From: DUQW01 sp050953805
Lineage (GTDB): Bacteria > Bacillota_I > Bacilli_A > Acholeplasmatales > Acholeplasmataceae
NCBI GenBank assembly: GCA_050953805.1
Contig: JBMNNE010000002.1
Span: 496,001 to 560,000, forward strand
DNA: 64,000 nt
Direction of reading: 5' to 3'
Part shown: piece by piece, positions 1 through 8,420 of the stretch
Layout of the letters: each line of letters opens with the position of its first letter
Numbering within the stretch: position 1 is the stretch's first letter
Program-made: the position numbers and the translations under genes
Notes under the pieces: generated by a model
Seen by the model: only the letters and a program-made list of their open reading frames with translations
Database searches by the model: none
Told to the model about the DNA's origin: nothing

Positions 1-2
1 AT

Positions 3-869
3 TTAGGTTTAATCATTATTGACGAACAACACAAATTTGGAGTTGAATTAAGAGAGTCATTATTTAAAAAATCGGAATCAGCTAATTTAATCTATTTAAC
101 GGCAACTCCAATTCCTAGAACTTTAGGAATCGCCATGTTTGGTGATCTAGCAACAAGTCAAATTAAATCGAGACCACAATTTCAAAAACCAATTATTTCT
201 AAACATTTTGATAATAATGAGTTAGACGAAATTATTCAAGAAATTGAGGTTACAGTGAAAAAAGGGGAACATGTTTTTGTTGTGGTACCGGCAATTAGTT
301 CTGATTTAAAAGATTATAATATTGAAAATACAAAAGAAATATTAAAACCAATCTTTAAAGATAATTTATTTATTTTACATGGCGAAATTTCTAGTGATGA
401 TCGAAATGAAATCATTAGTAATTTTTCAAAGGCCAATGGTGGGGTTTTACTAGCTACATCGATGATTGAAGTTGGAATTGATTTAAAAACTGCAACTTTA
501 ATGGTCGTTTTAGCAGCAGAAAATTTTGGATTATCTCAACTACATCAACTAAGAGGAAGAGTTGGAAGAGGTGAGATTCAGTCAAAATTTTACACTGTTT
601 CTAGTAAAGATGATATTGAAAGATTAAAAATATTAGAAAAGGTAACAGATGGATTTAAATTAAGTGAGTACGATTTAAAACTAAGGGGACCAGGAGAGTT
701 TTTAGGACTTAACCAAAGCGGAATTTTGAAGTCTAAATATTTAGATTTTAGTTCTGATTATCAAATTTTATTAGATGCTAGAAAACTAAGTGTAGAAATA
801 ATTCAAAATAAAAACATATTTAACGATAAAAGTTATTACTATTTAAACAGAATTTTAAATGAAGATTAA
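3..869 (+). CDS. recG: ATP-dependent DNA helicase RecG, C-terminal part (5' end outside window)
   Basis: The reading frame is open from the first bases of the window, so the gene begins upstream; the ATG at 135 is internal. The visible 288 residues start at the DEQH Walker B box (residues 7-10 of the visible part) of a superfamily 2 helicase, followed by the TATPIPRT motif III. The second RecA-like domain has the SMIEVGIDL and QLRGRVGRG motifs V and VI, and the tail carries the LRGPGEFLG region typical of RecG. RecG remodels stalled replication forks and branched DNA. It lies just upstream of plsX, an order often seen in Firmicutes. The gene ends at 869, inside a 17-bp palindrome that precedes plsX. 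Confidence 0.95.
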   Translation, partial: LGLIIIDEQHKFGVELRESLFKKSESANLIYLTATPIPRTLGIAMFGDLATSQIKSRPQFQKPIISKHFDNNELDEIIQEIEVTVKKGEHVFVVVPAISSDLKDYNIENTKEILKPIFKDNLFILHGEISSDDRNEIISNFSKANGGVLLATSMIEVGIDLKTATLMVVLAAENFGLSQLHQLRGRVGRGEIQSKFYTVSSKDDIERLKILEKVTDGFKLSEYDLKLRGPGEFLGLNQSGILKSKYLDFSSDYQILLDARKLSVEIIQNKNIFNDKSYYYLNRILNED

Positions 870-891
870 CATATAAATTATATGTTATACT
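869..891 (+). promoter_or_regulatory. Palindrome and -10 box in front of plsX
   Basis: A perfect 8-bp inverted repeat with a one-base centre (ACATATAA-A-TTATATGT, 869-885) is directly followed by a TATACT -10 box at 886-891. No convincing -35 hexamer is visible. The palindrome would sit in the promoter spacer, a typical repressor position. In Bacillus plsX is controlled by FapR, but this palindrome does not resemble the FapR box, so the regulator is unknown and a chance AT palindrome is possible. Confidence 0.4.
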
Positions 892-918
892 ATATTCATA
901 TCAAGAGGGGGTATCTTA

Positions 919-1920
919 ATGATTAAAATAGCAGTAGATGCAATGGGAGGAGACAACGCTCCTGTTGAAATAATTAAAGGAGTCAATTTAGCAATTGAAA
1001 AATATAATGATATTGAAATTCATTTATTTGGTGATGAGTTAGAAATAAAAAAATATTTAACCGATTCGCCTCGGGTTAAAGTTTTTCATGCACCAGAATT
1101 TTTGGATATGGGAGTCGAAGATCCAATTAAAGCGTTACGCCAAAACCCTAATTATTCAATGTTTCAAACAATTAAACATGTCAAAGATGGAAATGCTGAT
1201 GCAATAGTAACTGCTGGACCGACTCAAGGGGCGGTTGTTGGCGGTACTTTAATTTTAAGAAGAATTAAAGGAATGAAGCGAGTTGCAATTGCACCATTTG
1301 TTCCTGATTTTAGTGGACGTACTAGAATTTTATTAGATTCTGGAGCTAATGTTGAGTTTAGACCAGAGCACTTATTGGATTTTGCAGTAGTTGCATCCGT
1401 TATTAGTAAAACATATTTTAATGTGGAAAATCCAAAAGTGGGACTAGTTAATATCGGAGTTGAACCTGGAAAGGGAAGGCAAGAAGACATTGATGCATAT
1501 GAACTATTAAAAAATAGTCAACTAATTAATTTTCACGGTAATGTTGAACCAAAAGATATGATGTCAACTGATGTTGATGTTTTAGTTACAGATGGTTTTA
1601 CAGGTAATATCTTAATGAAAAGTTATGAAGGAGCAGTAAAAGCATTTTCTGATGCCATAAAAACAGAAGTTAAGCAGTCACTTAGAGCTAAATTAGGTGG
1701 ATTACTAATGATGAAGGCGTTTAAAAATATTAAAGGAAAAGCCAATCCTGATGTGGTTGGCGGTGCTATTCTAGTTGGTGTTGAAGGCATTTTAATTAAA
1801 GCCCACGGTTCATCTAATGCTTTTGCGTTTTCGAATGCAATTAGGCAAGCTCGTCAATTAGCAAAAGGCGACATAATGAGTCAAATTAGAGTAGCCATTG
1901 GGGAATTACATAATGAATAA
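919..1920 (+). CDS. plsX: Phosphate acyltransferase PlsX
   Basis: The 333-residue protein has the normal PlsX length and ends. The N-terminus IKIAVDAMGGDNAP is the family hallmark, and the C-terminal half contains VTDGFTGNILMKS and AHGSSNAFAF. PlsX converts acyl-ACP and phosphate into acyl-phosphate, the acyl donor for PlsY in phospholipid synthesis, as a peripheral membrane enzyme. An AAGAGGGGG ribosome binding site precedes the ATG. The stop codon overlaps the rnc start, so the two are translationally coupled. The usual plsX partner fabD and acpP are not next to it here. Confidence 0.97.
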   Translation: MIKIAVDAMGGDNAPVEIIKGVNLAIEKYNDIEIHLFGDELEIKKYLTDSPRVKVFHAPEFLDMGVEDPIKALRQNPNYSMFQTIKHVKDGNADAIVTAGPTQGAVVGGTLILRRIKGMKRVAIAPFVPDFSGRTRILLDSGANVEFRPEHLLDFAVVASVISKTYFNVENPKVGLVNIGVEPGKGRQEDIDAYELLKNSQLINFHGNVEPKDMMSTDVDVLVTDGFTGNILMKSYEGAVKAFSDAIKTEVKQSLRAKLGGLLMMKAFKNIKGKANPDVVGGAILVGVEGILIKAHGSSNAFAFSNAIRQARQLAKGDIMSQIRVAIGELHNE

Positions 1921-2599
1921 TGAATTTAAACCGGTAACCGAGTTACTAAAAAAAATTAAAATTAGACCGAAAAATCTAACTTTATATGAAAGTGCCCTCA
2001 CTCATTCTTCATATGCTTATGAGAATGAGTGTGAAAGCAATCAAAGATTAGAGTTTTTAGGCGATGCCGTCTTAGAAATTTTTATGAGTGAGTATTTATA
2101 TAAAAATCAAAAAGAACTTGCTGAAGGAACGATGACTAAAAAAAGAGCTCAGCTAGTTTGTGAGGAAGCTTTATTTCAGTATTCAAATAAAATAAATTTA
2201 GTTGATTATTTAAAATTAGGGCGCGGTGAAAAATTAAAAGGAGCCTCACAAGCTACTATTGCTGATGCTTTTGAAGCGTTAATGGGGGCTATTTATTTAG
2301 ATTTGGGATTTAAAGAAGCTAGAAAAGCATTCTATAAATTAGTCATTCCGAATATTGATTTAACTAGTGATATCAAAGATTATAAAACAATCTTACAAGA
2401 ATATGTTCAAGGAGATCGAAGAACAATCAATTATAAAATTGTTAACGAGTCTGGACCATCGCATGATAAATTATTTGAAGCGGCAGTTTATTTGGATGGA
2501 AATATTATCTTGGGTCAAGGGATTGGAAAAACAAAAAAAGAGGCTGAACAAAAAGCTGCAGAAGAAGCATTGAAGAAAGGAAAATTTTATGTTGATTAA
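1913..2599 (+). CDS. rnc: Ribonuclease III
   Basis: This 228-residue protein carries the RNase III signature NQRLEFLGDAVLE at residues 43-55 and the second acidic cluster DAFEALMGAIYLD (residues 118-130), which give the catalytic Mg site. A double-stranded RNA-binding domain occupies about residues 155-225. I start it at the ATG at 1913, inside the end of plsX, because GGGGAA lies 7 bases upstream; a TTG at 1898 would add five residues but has no ribosome binding site. RNase III cleaves double-stranded RNA in rRNA processing and mRNA turnover. Confidence 0.96.
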   Translation: MNNEFKPVTELLKKIKIRPKNLTLYESALTHSSYAYENECESNQRLEFLGDAVLEIFMSEYLYKNQKELAEGTMTKKRAQLVCEEALFQYSNKINLVDYLKLGRGEKLKGASQATIADAFEALMGAIYLDLGFKEARKAFYKLVIPNIDLTSDIKDYKTILQEYVQGDRRTINYKIVNESGPSHDKLFEAAVYLDGNIILGQGIGKTKKEAEQKAAEEALKKGKFYVD

Positions 2600-3209
2600 A
2601 CAAATTTATGATGAATATGGTTTACCAATTGAAAGAATAATCAATAAAGAGTATAAACGACTTGGATTAAAACTTCCTGAAGCTATGGTATTATTGGCTC
2701 TTTTTTCAATATATGAAAGAAGAAGAACTTTTACAATTAATGCAATTTCAAAACGTGTTGAATACAATCGTAATGAAATTGGGTTATTAATTGCTTCTTT
2801 AGAAGAAAAAGGATTTTTAGAGTTAAAGTTAGAAACTAATAAAGATGGAAAAGAAAGGGAAATCTTCAGTTTAGATCAAACATTTAAAAAAATAGAAAAA
2901 TTAATCATCGATGATTATCGCAGTAAAAAAAGCGATGAAGCTGCAGCGCATATTGGAAAAATTATCCAAATCTTAGAACAAGCATTAGGAAGAGTTTTGT
3001 CAGCTTTTGAAATGGAGTTAATTAGAAATTGGTATTTAAATGATAATTTAAGTTATGAAATGATTGAAGATGAAGTTATTAAAGCAACTTCAAAAGCTAA
3101 ATTTTCTATTAAATATATTGATCGTATCTTAATGACCTCAAAAACAGAAGATCGAGAAGTTGATCCCAAAACGGCTGATATTTTAGAACAAATATATAAA
3201 AAAATATGA
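2589..3209 (+). CDS. dnaD: DnaD-domain replication initiation protein
   Basis: The 206-residue protein has an N-terminal winged-helix region (about residues 15-90, with the wing helix EIGLLIASLEEKGFLEL) and a C-terminal DnaD domain (about 120-190) around FEMELIRNWY and AKFSIKYIDRIL. DnaD helps DnaA and DnaB load the replicative helicase at the origin and at restart forks. The start overlaps rnc by 11 bases and the stop overlaps nth in an ATGA junction. The dnaD-nth order is the same as in Bacillus subtilis, which supports the identification. Confidence 0.88.
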   Translation: MLIKQIYDEYGLPIERIINKEYKRLGLKLPEAMVLLALFSIYERRRTFTINAISKRVEYNRNEIGLLIASLEEKGFLELKLETNKDGKEREIFSLDQTFKKIEKLIIDDYRSKKSDEAAAHIGKIIQILEQALGRVLSAFEMELIRNWYLNDNLSYEMIEDEVIKATSKAKFSIKYIDRILMTSKTEDREVDPKTADILEQIYKKI

Positions 3210-3832
3210 AGAAAAAAGATTTAATTGTTGAAACATTAAACAAGATGTTTCCTAATCCGAAATCAGATTTAAATTATACAAATAATTTTGAAATGTTAAT
3301 CGCAGTAGTCCTCAGTGCACAAACTACTGATGTCTCGGTTAATAAGGTTACGCCAGCGTTATTTAACAAATATCCAGATCCTAAAGCATTAATGAATGCG
3401 GAGATTATTGATTTAGAAAACATTATAAAAACTATCGGTTTATATAAAACTAAAGCAAAAAATATAAAAAAATTAAGTGAAATTTTACACGACAAATATA
3501 ACAGTGAAATTCCTTCTAAAAGAGTGGATTTAGAATCACTTCCAGGAGTTGGAAGAAAGACCGCTAATGTTGTCTTGGCTAATGCATTTGGGGAAAATGT
3601 TATTGCAGTTGATACCCATGTAAATCGAGTATCTAAAAGATTGGGAATCGCTGAAGAAAGCGATAATATACTAGAAGTTGAAAAAAAGATTGTTGATTAT
3701 TTTGCCCAAGATGATCTTAAAAAATTACATCATCAATTAATATTTTTCGGAAGATATCATTGCCTTGCGAGAAATCCGAAATGTGAAAATTGTCCCCTTC
3801 AAAAAGTTTGTGTTTTTTACAAAAATTTATAA
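3206..3832 (+). CDS. nth: Endonuclease III (DNA glycosylase/AP lyase)
   Basis: The 208-residue protein contains the helix-hairpin-helix LPGVGRKTANVVL with catalytic lysine K118, and the catalytic aspartate D136 in AVDTHVNR. Four cysteines (C186, C193, C196, C202; spacing 6-2-5) form the 4Fe-4S cluster. It removes oxidised pyrimidines and nicks abasic sites in base excision repair. It overlaps dnaD by 4 bases and ends the plsX-rnc-dnaD-nth operon, as a terminator follows directly. Confidence 0.97.
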   Translation: MKKKDLIVETLNKMFPNPKSDLNYTNNFEMLIAVVLSAQTTDVSVNKVTPALFNKYPDPKALMNAEIIDLENIIKTIGLYKTKAKNIKKLSEILHDKYNSEIPSKRVDLESLPGVGRKTANVVLANAFGENVIAVDTHVNRVSKRLGIAEESDNILEVEKKIVDYFAQDDLKKLHHQLIFFGRYHCLARNPKCENCPLQKVCVFYKNL

Positions 3833-3843
3833 TAAATAAGAAG

Positions 3844-3869
3844 AAAGAGAGTTCTATTCTCTTTTTTTT
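3844..3869 (+). terminator. Rho-independent terminator after nth
   Basis: A 7-bp stem AAAGAGA/TCTCTTT with a 7-base loop is followed by a run of T. It closes the plsX-nth operon. Confidence 0.75.
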
Positions 3870-3900
3870 ATAATGTTTATTTTGTGTTATTTTCTTTTTT

Positions 3901-3911
3901 TGATAATATCA
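3901..3911. promoter_or_regulatory. Small palindrome upstream of the HTH regulator
   Basis: TGATA-A-TATCA is a perfect 11-bp palindrome about 35 bases before the start of the HTH gene, close to its probable -10 region (CATAATATACAC). It could be an autoregulatory operator, but in AT-rich sequence a palindrome this short may be chance. Confidence 0.25.
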
Positions 3912-3945
3912 TAATATACACTTAAAGAAAAAGGGGGATTACGGA

Positions 3946-5172
3946 ATGGAAATAAACTTTAAGAAATTAGAAACTTATCGACCTGAAATCAAGTTAGCAG
4001 AAACTGGGACCACGATTGGATCGATAGTTAGATGGCAGCGAAAGCAAAAAAACATGACCTTAAATGAAGGAGCTGAAGGAATTTGTAGTATTTCATATTT
4101 ATCAAAAGTTGAAAATAATTTAATTGAACCGAGCGAGCAAATTTTAGGTGATCTTAAAAGGAGATTTGATTTAGAAGACCTTTTAAACTATGATTTAAAA
4201 CGTTATGAAGATCATTACAATGATATTATTTTACAAATGTTTAACGGGAAAGAAATACCATCGTTATATTTAAAAATTTATGAAAATCAAAATGATTATA
4301 AATCAAAACTTATTTTATTTGCTATCTATTTAGAAAAAGAAAATTTGGGTAAAGTTCAGAAAATATATAAGGAATTGGAATTTGAAATTAATAAATTTAA
4401 TCATGATGAAATTAATTTATTTTATTTTTTTACTGGATTAATGTTAATGTATGAAGGAAAATATCACTTAGCTTTAAAAGTTTTAAAATTGAGTAATGTT
4501 GTTGACAAAAATTCAAAATTATCAATGCTAATCGATTATTATATGGTGTTTTTGAAATTACAATTAGGAAAGTATCTTCAAAGTATACCACTATCTCGTG
4601 ATTTAAAAAAAAGATTATTAAATAATCATAGTTTAGGTTTATACGAAAGTCTTTTAAAAATCCAAATATTCTTATCTTTAGATGAATTTGATTATGATTT
4701 TTCTAATAATCTAATTGAAGAAAAGCAATTTCTTTCAAAGAAAGAAAAGAGTTTAGCGAAAATGTTTTTGAATTTGTCACAAGATAAAAAGATAAATGTT
4801 TCATTATTAGAAAAGAACATCAGCGAATCAGATTACTGGTATCGACTAGCATTGATATATTTTGACAAACAAGAAAATTACAATAAAATTAAAGAAGTTA
4901 TGAAAAATAGTACTAAATATCAATCAAATCCGATAAATGAACATATAGAATTTTTTCTTGATAGTAAATACACTTTAGATAATGACGCATTTGCTCGTTA
5001 TATTAGAAATATCACTAGTAATTTTGAATCAAACTACAATGGTTATTATATACTTTTGATGTTATTTGAAAATGCTTCTAAGTATTATGAAAATAAAACA
5101 TTTTATAAAACTGCAAATTTAATTAGAAAATATGGCAAAAAATTATCTTCTAACTTAAAGCGCATGTCATAA
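3946..5172 (+). CDS. XRE-family HTH regulator with long helical C-terminal domain
   Basis: Residues about 22-75 form a Cro/CI-type helix-turn-helix (IGSIVRWQRKQKNMTL, then SISYLSKVENN). The remaining 330 residues are rich in Leu, Tyr, Asn and Lys and look all-helical, like the TPR-type peptide-binding domains of Rgg/PlcR (RNPP) regulators. The 408-residue length is longer than Rgg (about 290). An AAAAAGGGGG site precedes the ATG. The membrane protein downstream (5213) is 40 bases away and may be cotranscribed. I recognise the family but not the target or ligand; no obvious signalling peptide gene is seen next to it. Confidence 0.8.
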   Translation: MEINFKKLETYRPEIKLAETGTTIGSIVRWQRKQKNMTLNEGAEGICSISYLSKVENNLIEPSEQILGDLKRRFDLEDLLNYDLKRYEDHYNDIILQMFNGKEIPSLYLKIYENQNDYKSKLILFAIYLEKENLGKVQKIYKELEFEINKFNHDEINLFYFFTGLMLMYEGKYHLALKVLKLSNVVDKNSKLSMLIDYYMVFLKLQLGKYLQSIPLSRDLKKRLLNNHSLGLYESLLKIQIFLSLDEFDYDFSNNLIEEKQFLSKKEKSLAKMFLNLSQDKKINVSLLEKNISESDYWYRLALIYFDKQENYNKIKEVMKNSTKYQSNPINEHIEFFLDSKYTLDNDAFARYIRNITSNFESNYNGYYILLMLFENASKYYENKTFYKTANLIRKYGKKLSSNLKRMS

Positions 5173-5212
5173 ATACTATTTATGGTAAAATAATACGTGT
5201 GGAGGGAATCAC

Positions 5213-5725
5213 ATGAAAAAGGTTATTAGCGGAATTAAAAAATACACTCCTTATGTATTACTACTACTTGGAATATGGATTGTTGTCACATTTTTTATTG
5301 CAGGCGGAATAAAAACTAGTGAAAAGGTTATGAACCCCTCATTACCAGCAGAACAATATCATTTTACAATTTTTCAATTAATGTTTGGGAAAGGATTTCG
5401 TGTTTTGGGAGAAAATAAAATCTATTTTCGTCCTAACTTTTTTGGTTTTACAATTATAATTCCCTTAATTAGTGGCTTAATAATAGCGACCATTAACAAA
5501 ATTAATTATAAAACGAGACATTTATTAGCGGGGATGTTGTTACTAATCTCTGGATTAAGTTTATTTTTATTACCTGCGAATGCTCAATTAGGATACGGTT
5601 GGAATGATCGCCTTAGCGTAGTTGTTACTGGTGGAGCCGCTTTAATTGTTGCGGGAACGCTAATTTTGGTTTTTTCTCTTATTAACTTTTTATTGATTTT
5701 TCTTGCCGATAAAAAAGTAAACTAA
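5213..5725 (+). CDS. Small integral membrane protein of unknown function
   Basis: The 170-residue protein has about four hydrophobic segments (near residues 12-31, 75-92, 102-120 and 136-163), with a hydrophilic extracytoplasmic loop after the first. A GTGGAGGG ribosome binding site precedes the ATG. I do not recognise the family. It sits between an HTH regulator and an Ig-repeat surface protein on the same strand, so a cell-envelope role is plausible, but nothing in the sequence shows it. Confidence 0.7.
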   Translation: MKKVISGIKKYTPYVLLLLGIWIVVTFFIAGGIKTSEKVMNPSLPAEQYHFTIFQLMFGKGFRVLGENKIYFRPNFFGFTIIIPLISGLIIATINKINYKTRHLLAGMLLLISGLSLFLLPANAQLGYGWNDRLSVVVTGGAALIVAGTLILVFSLINFLLIFLADKKVN

Positions 5726-5730
5726 TTAAA

Positions 5731-5752
5731 CTCCATCTATTATTAGATGGAG
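5731..5752 (+). promoter_or_regulatory. Hairpin sequestering the ribosome binding site of the Ig-repeat gene
   Basis: CTCCATCTA and TAGATGGAG form a perfect 9-bp stem with a TTAT loop. The 3' arm contains the GGAG of the GGAGG ribosome binding site (5749-5753) for the ATG at 5762. There is no T-run after it, so it is not a normal terminator. Folding would block translation initiation of the downstream gene unless translation or a factor opens it. Confidence 0.6.
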
Positions 5753-5761
5753 GCGTTAATT

Positions 5762-7822
5762 ATGCAGATATTTCAAATATTTCAAATGCTACTCATGGTA
5801 GTAACATGGACTAATATTGAAGTTGATGTACCAGTATATAGTTCAATTGATAATTATATTAACATTCCCCAAGCAGAGCTTTCTGAAAACGGGAATGTTT
5901 TTATAGATGATGAAATGTATTATGTTTATAGTGGTGTAGATAATAATTTCTATTCAGATTTAGATACCAATTATGTTGGAAAAATTAGATATATGATTAA
6001 AGCTGTTTTTCCAACATATGGTATTGAATCCAAACAAGAAATCATTTTCAATATTGTTGATAATGTTAAACCAACAATTACTAGAATTCCTAATTTTAGA
6101 ATTTTAGTTGGACAAAAAATACCAGATGTATTGATTGGTTTAGATTATAGTGATAATTACTATTTGAAAAGTGAATTAAATGTTAATGTGTTAGGACTTG
6201 ATACGGTTAATAATAAAACTATAGGAAAATACTATTTTGATTATCAAGTGGTTGATCCTTCAAATAATGTTCAAGTTGCAACCTCATATATTGAAGTAAT
6301 TGATAATTTACCGCCAGAAATTATTAAATTAAGAGATTTAAAATTAGAAATTGGCGAAACATTTGATGTTTATTCATTTTATAAATTTCAAGACAATCAC
6401 GATAAATTTGTCAACGTAATGGTTGATATATCAAATATTAATTTTAACAAAGTTGGAATATATAGTATTAAAATTAAGGCCAGTGATATTAGTGGTAATG
6501 AATCAACAACTACCGATTACATCCAAATTATGTACACTGGCAAACCTGAGTTAAATCTTTATTCAAATTCAATAAACATTGAAGTTGGAACATTAAACTA
6601 TCAAGAAAAATTAATCAGTAATATAAAAAGTGTTTCAGATAAAGTTGATCAACTTTTTCCAAGTGATGTGACTATTAGTCATTTAATTGATATAAACCGA
6701 TTGGGTAAATATCAAATTGAATATAAAATTAAAAACTCAAACAATTTAGAAACTATCAAATTGGTTGATGTTAATATTGTTGATACAACTAAACCAACAA
6801 TTATTCAAACTAGCGATTTACTAATTCCTTATGGAACTAGTAATTTTATTCACCAACATTACTTTCATATTTATGATAATTACGATGACTACTCAGATTT
6901 AACGATTAGTTTTACTTATAAAATAGATTTTAAAGAAATTGGTAGTTACCCAATTAGAGTAGAAGTTACTGATAAATCTAAAAATAAATCGGTTTTTGAA
7001 GGGGTAATTCAAGTGGTAGATTTGGAACCACCAATTTTTATTACAAATCACGAGGAAATCGAAATCAATGTTTTTAGCACTTATAATTTTGAAAATTATG
7101 AAATTAAAGACAATTATGATAAAAATCCCACTATATATCCTAAAGTAGTAAGTTTTAATGAGGTTGGGGTTTTTGAGATTAATTTAGTGGCAACAGATTC
7201 CAGTGGCAATACTAATAAAAAAACAGTAATTGTTCATGTGATTGATGATGAAAAGCCGACAATAGTATTATCAACTAAAGAAATTAAATTATCAATGGGA
7301 TCTAGTAAACTTAATCCCCTTGATTATTTAGTAGACGCTTTTGATAATTATGATGATTTAACAGTTAATGATGTTTTAATTGTAGACACTGTAAATTATA
7401 ATCAACTAGGTAAATATGAATTGATTTATTATTTAACTGATAAATCAGATAATGAAGCGGTTAAAATCATTGAAGTAACAATTGATGATACTACCAAACC
7501 TTTGATTAAGACAAAAGATATAGTAATCCAATATAAATCAAATTTTGATATTTGGGAAGGAGTAGAAGTTACTGATAACAATGATAAACTAACATTGATT
7601 TCATATCCAAAGACGATAGATACATCACAAATTGGTACTTATCAAGTAACATATTTTGCGGTTGATGAAAGGGGCAATATGTCTAAAATATCAAGGCAAA
7701 TAGAAGTAGTTGATAAAGATGAAAACTTAAAAACTACACTTTATATTAGTGCAAATCTTCTAATTACCAGCTTAATAACATTTGGGGTCTATATTTATTT
7801 TAAACATAAAAAACGCAAATGA
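5762..7822 (+). CDS. Membrane-anchored surface protein of tandem Ig-like repeats
   Basis: The 686-residue protein is a chain of about seven repeats of 75-85 residues, each opening with a variant of VDxTKPTI and containing DNYDD, then GxYxIxYxxxDxSGN and IEVxD. This is the pattern of bacterial Ig-like surface domains (DUF5011/HYR-like). The N-terminus has a hydrophobic stretch without the usual positive charges, so it is an atypical export signal. Near the C-terminus a membrane segment (LYISANLLITSLITFGVYIYF) is followed by KHKKRK, a stop-transfer anchor. I start at the ATG at 5762, which has GGAGG 8 bases upstream; the ATG at 5747 lies inside the hairpin. A role in adhesion or as a surface stalk is inferred. 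Confidence 0.8.
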   Translation: MQIFQIFQMLLMVVTWTNIEVDVPVYSSIDNYINIPQAELSENGNVFIDDEMYYVYSGVDNNFYSDLDTNYVGKIRYMIKAVFPTYGIESKQEIIFNIVDNVKPTITRIPNFRILVGQKIPDVLIGLDYSDNYYLKSELNVNVLGLDTVNNKTIGKYYFDYQVVDPSNNVQVATSYIEVIDNLPPEIIKLRDLKLEIGETFDVYSFYKFQDNHDKFVNVMVDISNINFNKVGIYSIKIKASDISGNESTTTDYIQIMYTGKPELNLYSNSINIEVGTLNYQEKLISNIKSVSDKVDQLFPSDVTISHLIDINRLGKYQIEYKIKNSNNLETIKLVDVNIVDTTKPTIIQTSDLLIPYGTSNFIHQHYFHIYDNYDDYSDLTISFTYKIDFKEIGSYPIRVEVTDKSKNKSVFEGVIQVVDLEPPIFITNHEEIEINVFSTYNFENYEIKDNYDKNPTIYPKVVSFNEVGVFEINLVATDSSGNTNKKTVIVHVIDDEKPTIVLSTKEIKLSMGSSKLNPLDYLVDAFDNYDDLTVNDVLIVDTVNYNQLGKYELIYYLTDKSDNEAVKIIEVTIDDTTKPLIKTKDIVIQYKSNFDIWEGVEVTDNNDKLTLISYPKTIDTSQIGTYQVTYFAVDERGNMSKISRQIEVVDKDENLKTTLYISANLLITSLITFGVYIYFKHKKRK

Positions 7823-7830
7823 TTATTTAT

Positions 7831-7860
7831 TTGGACTTTTGTAACTAAAAGCGTTATAAT
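7831..7860 (+). promoter_or_regulatory. Promoter of the flavodoxin gene
   Basis: TTGGAC at 7831-7836 and TATAAT at 7855-7860, with 18 bases between, form a good vegetative promoter 37 bases before the flavodoxin ATG. Confidence 0.7.
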
Positions 7861-7896
7861 AACAATGATATTTATAATATGAAAGGGAGAAAAAAT

Positions 7897-8328
7897 ATGT
7901 CAAAAGTATTAGTAGTTTACTGGAGTGGTACAGGTAATACCGAAATTATGGCTGAAAAAATTGCTGAAGGTTTAGAAAACGCTGGTGTTGAAGTTGATTT
8001 AAGAAGCGTTTTAGATGTTGATCCAAGCGAAGTTGCCGATTTTGATAAAATCGCATTCGGATGTCCATCAATGGCTGACGAAAAATTAGAAGAAGATGAG
8101 TTTGCACCATTCTTTGATGACGTTGAAGATTCATTAGCGGGCAAAAAAGTACTATTATTTGGCTCATATGGATGGGGAAACGGCGAATGGATGGAAGATT
8201 GGGTTGAAAGAACCGAAGATGCAGGAGCCGAAGTATTTAACGGTGAAGGCCTAATTTTAAACTATACTCCAGATGCAGAAGGCGAAGCACTTTGCGTCGA
8301 GTGGGGCGAAGAATTTGCTGAGTTCTAA
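7897..8328 (+). CDS. Flavodoxin
   Basis: The 143-residue acidic protein begins SKVLVVYWSGTGNTEIMAEKIAEGL, where SGTGNT is the FMN phosphate-binding loop. LFGSYGWGNGEWMEDW is the second FMN-contact loop. Length and fold match short-chain flavodoxins, which carry electrons at low potential and replace ferredoxin. I start at the ATG at 7897 because GAAAGGGAG lies just before it; the ATG at 7879 would overlap this site. It has its own promoter and terminator, so it is monocistronic. The flavodiiron gene at 61-62 kb is a possible electron-transfer relative, by function only. Confidence 0.95.
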   Translation: MSKVLVVYWSGTGNTEIMAEKIAEGLENAGVEVDLRSVLDVDPSEVADFDKIAFGCPSMADEKLEEDEFAPFFDDVEDSLAGKKVLLFGSYGWGNGEWMEDWVERTEDAGAEVFNGEGLILNYTPDAEGEALCVEWGEEFAEF

Positions 8329-8348
8329 TAAATTATCTTATAATTTTT

Positions 8349-8377
8349 AAGGTCGAATTGATTCGACCTTTTTTTCT
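8349..8377 (+). terminator. Terminator after flavodoxin
   Basis: AAGGTCGAAT and ATTCGACCTT pair perfectly around a TG centre (effective loop about 4-6 bases), followed by seven T. Confidence 0.85.
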
Positions 8378-8420
8378 AAAAAAATAGTAATTAACATGAT
8401 ATACTTGAAATGGTGATATA

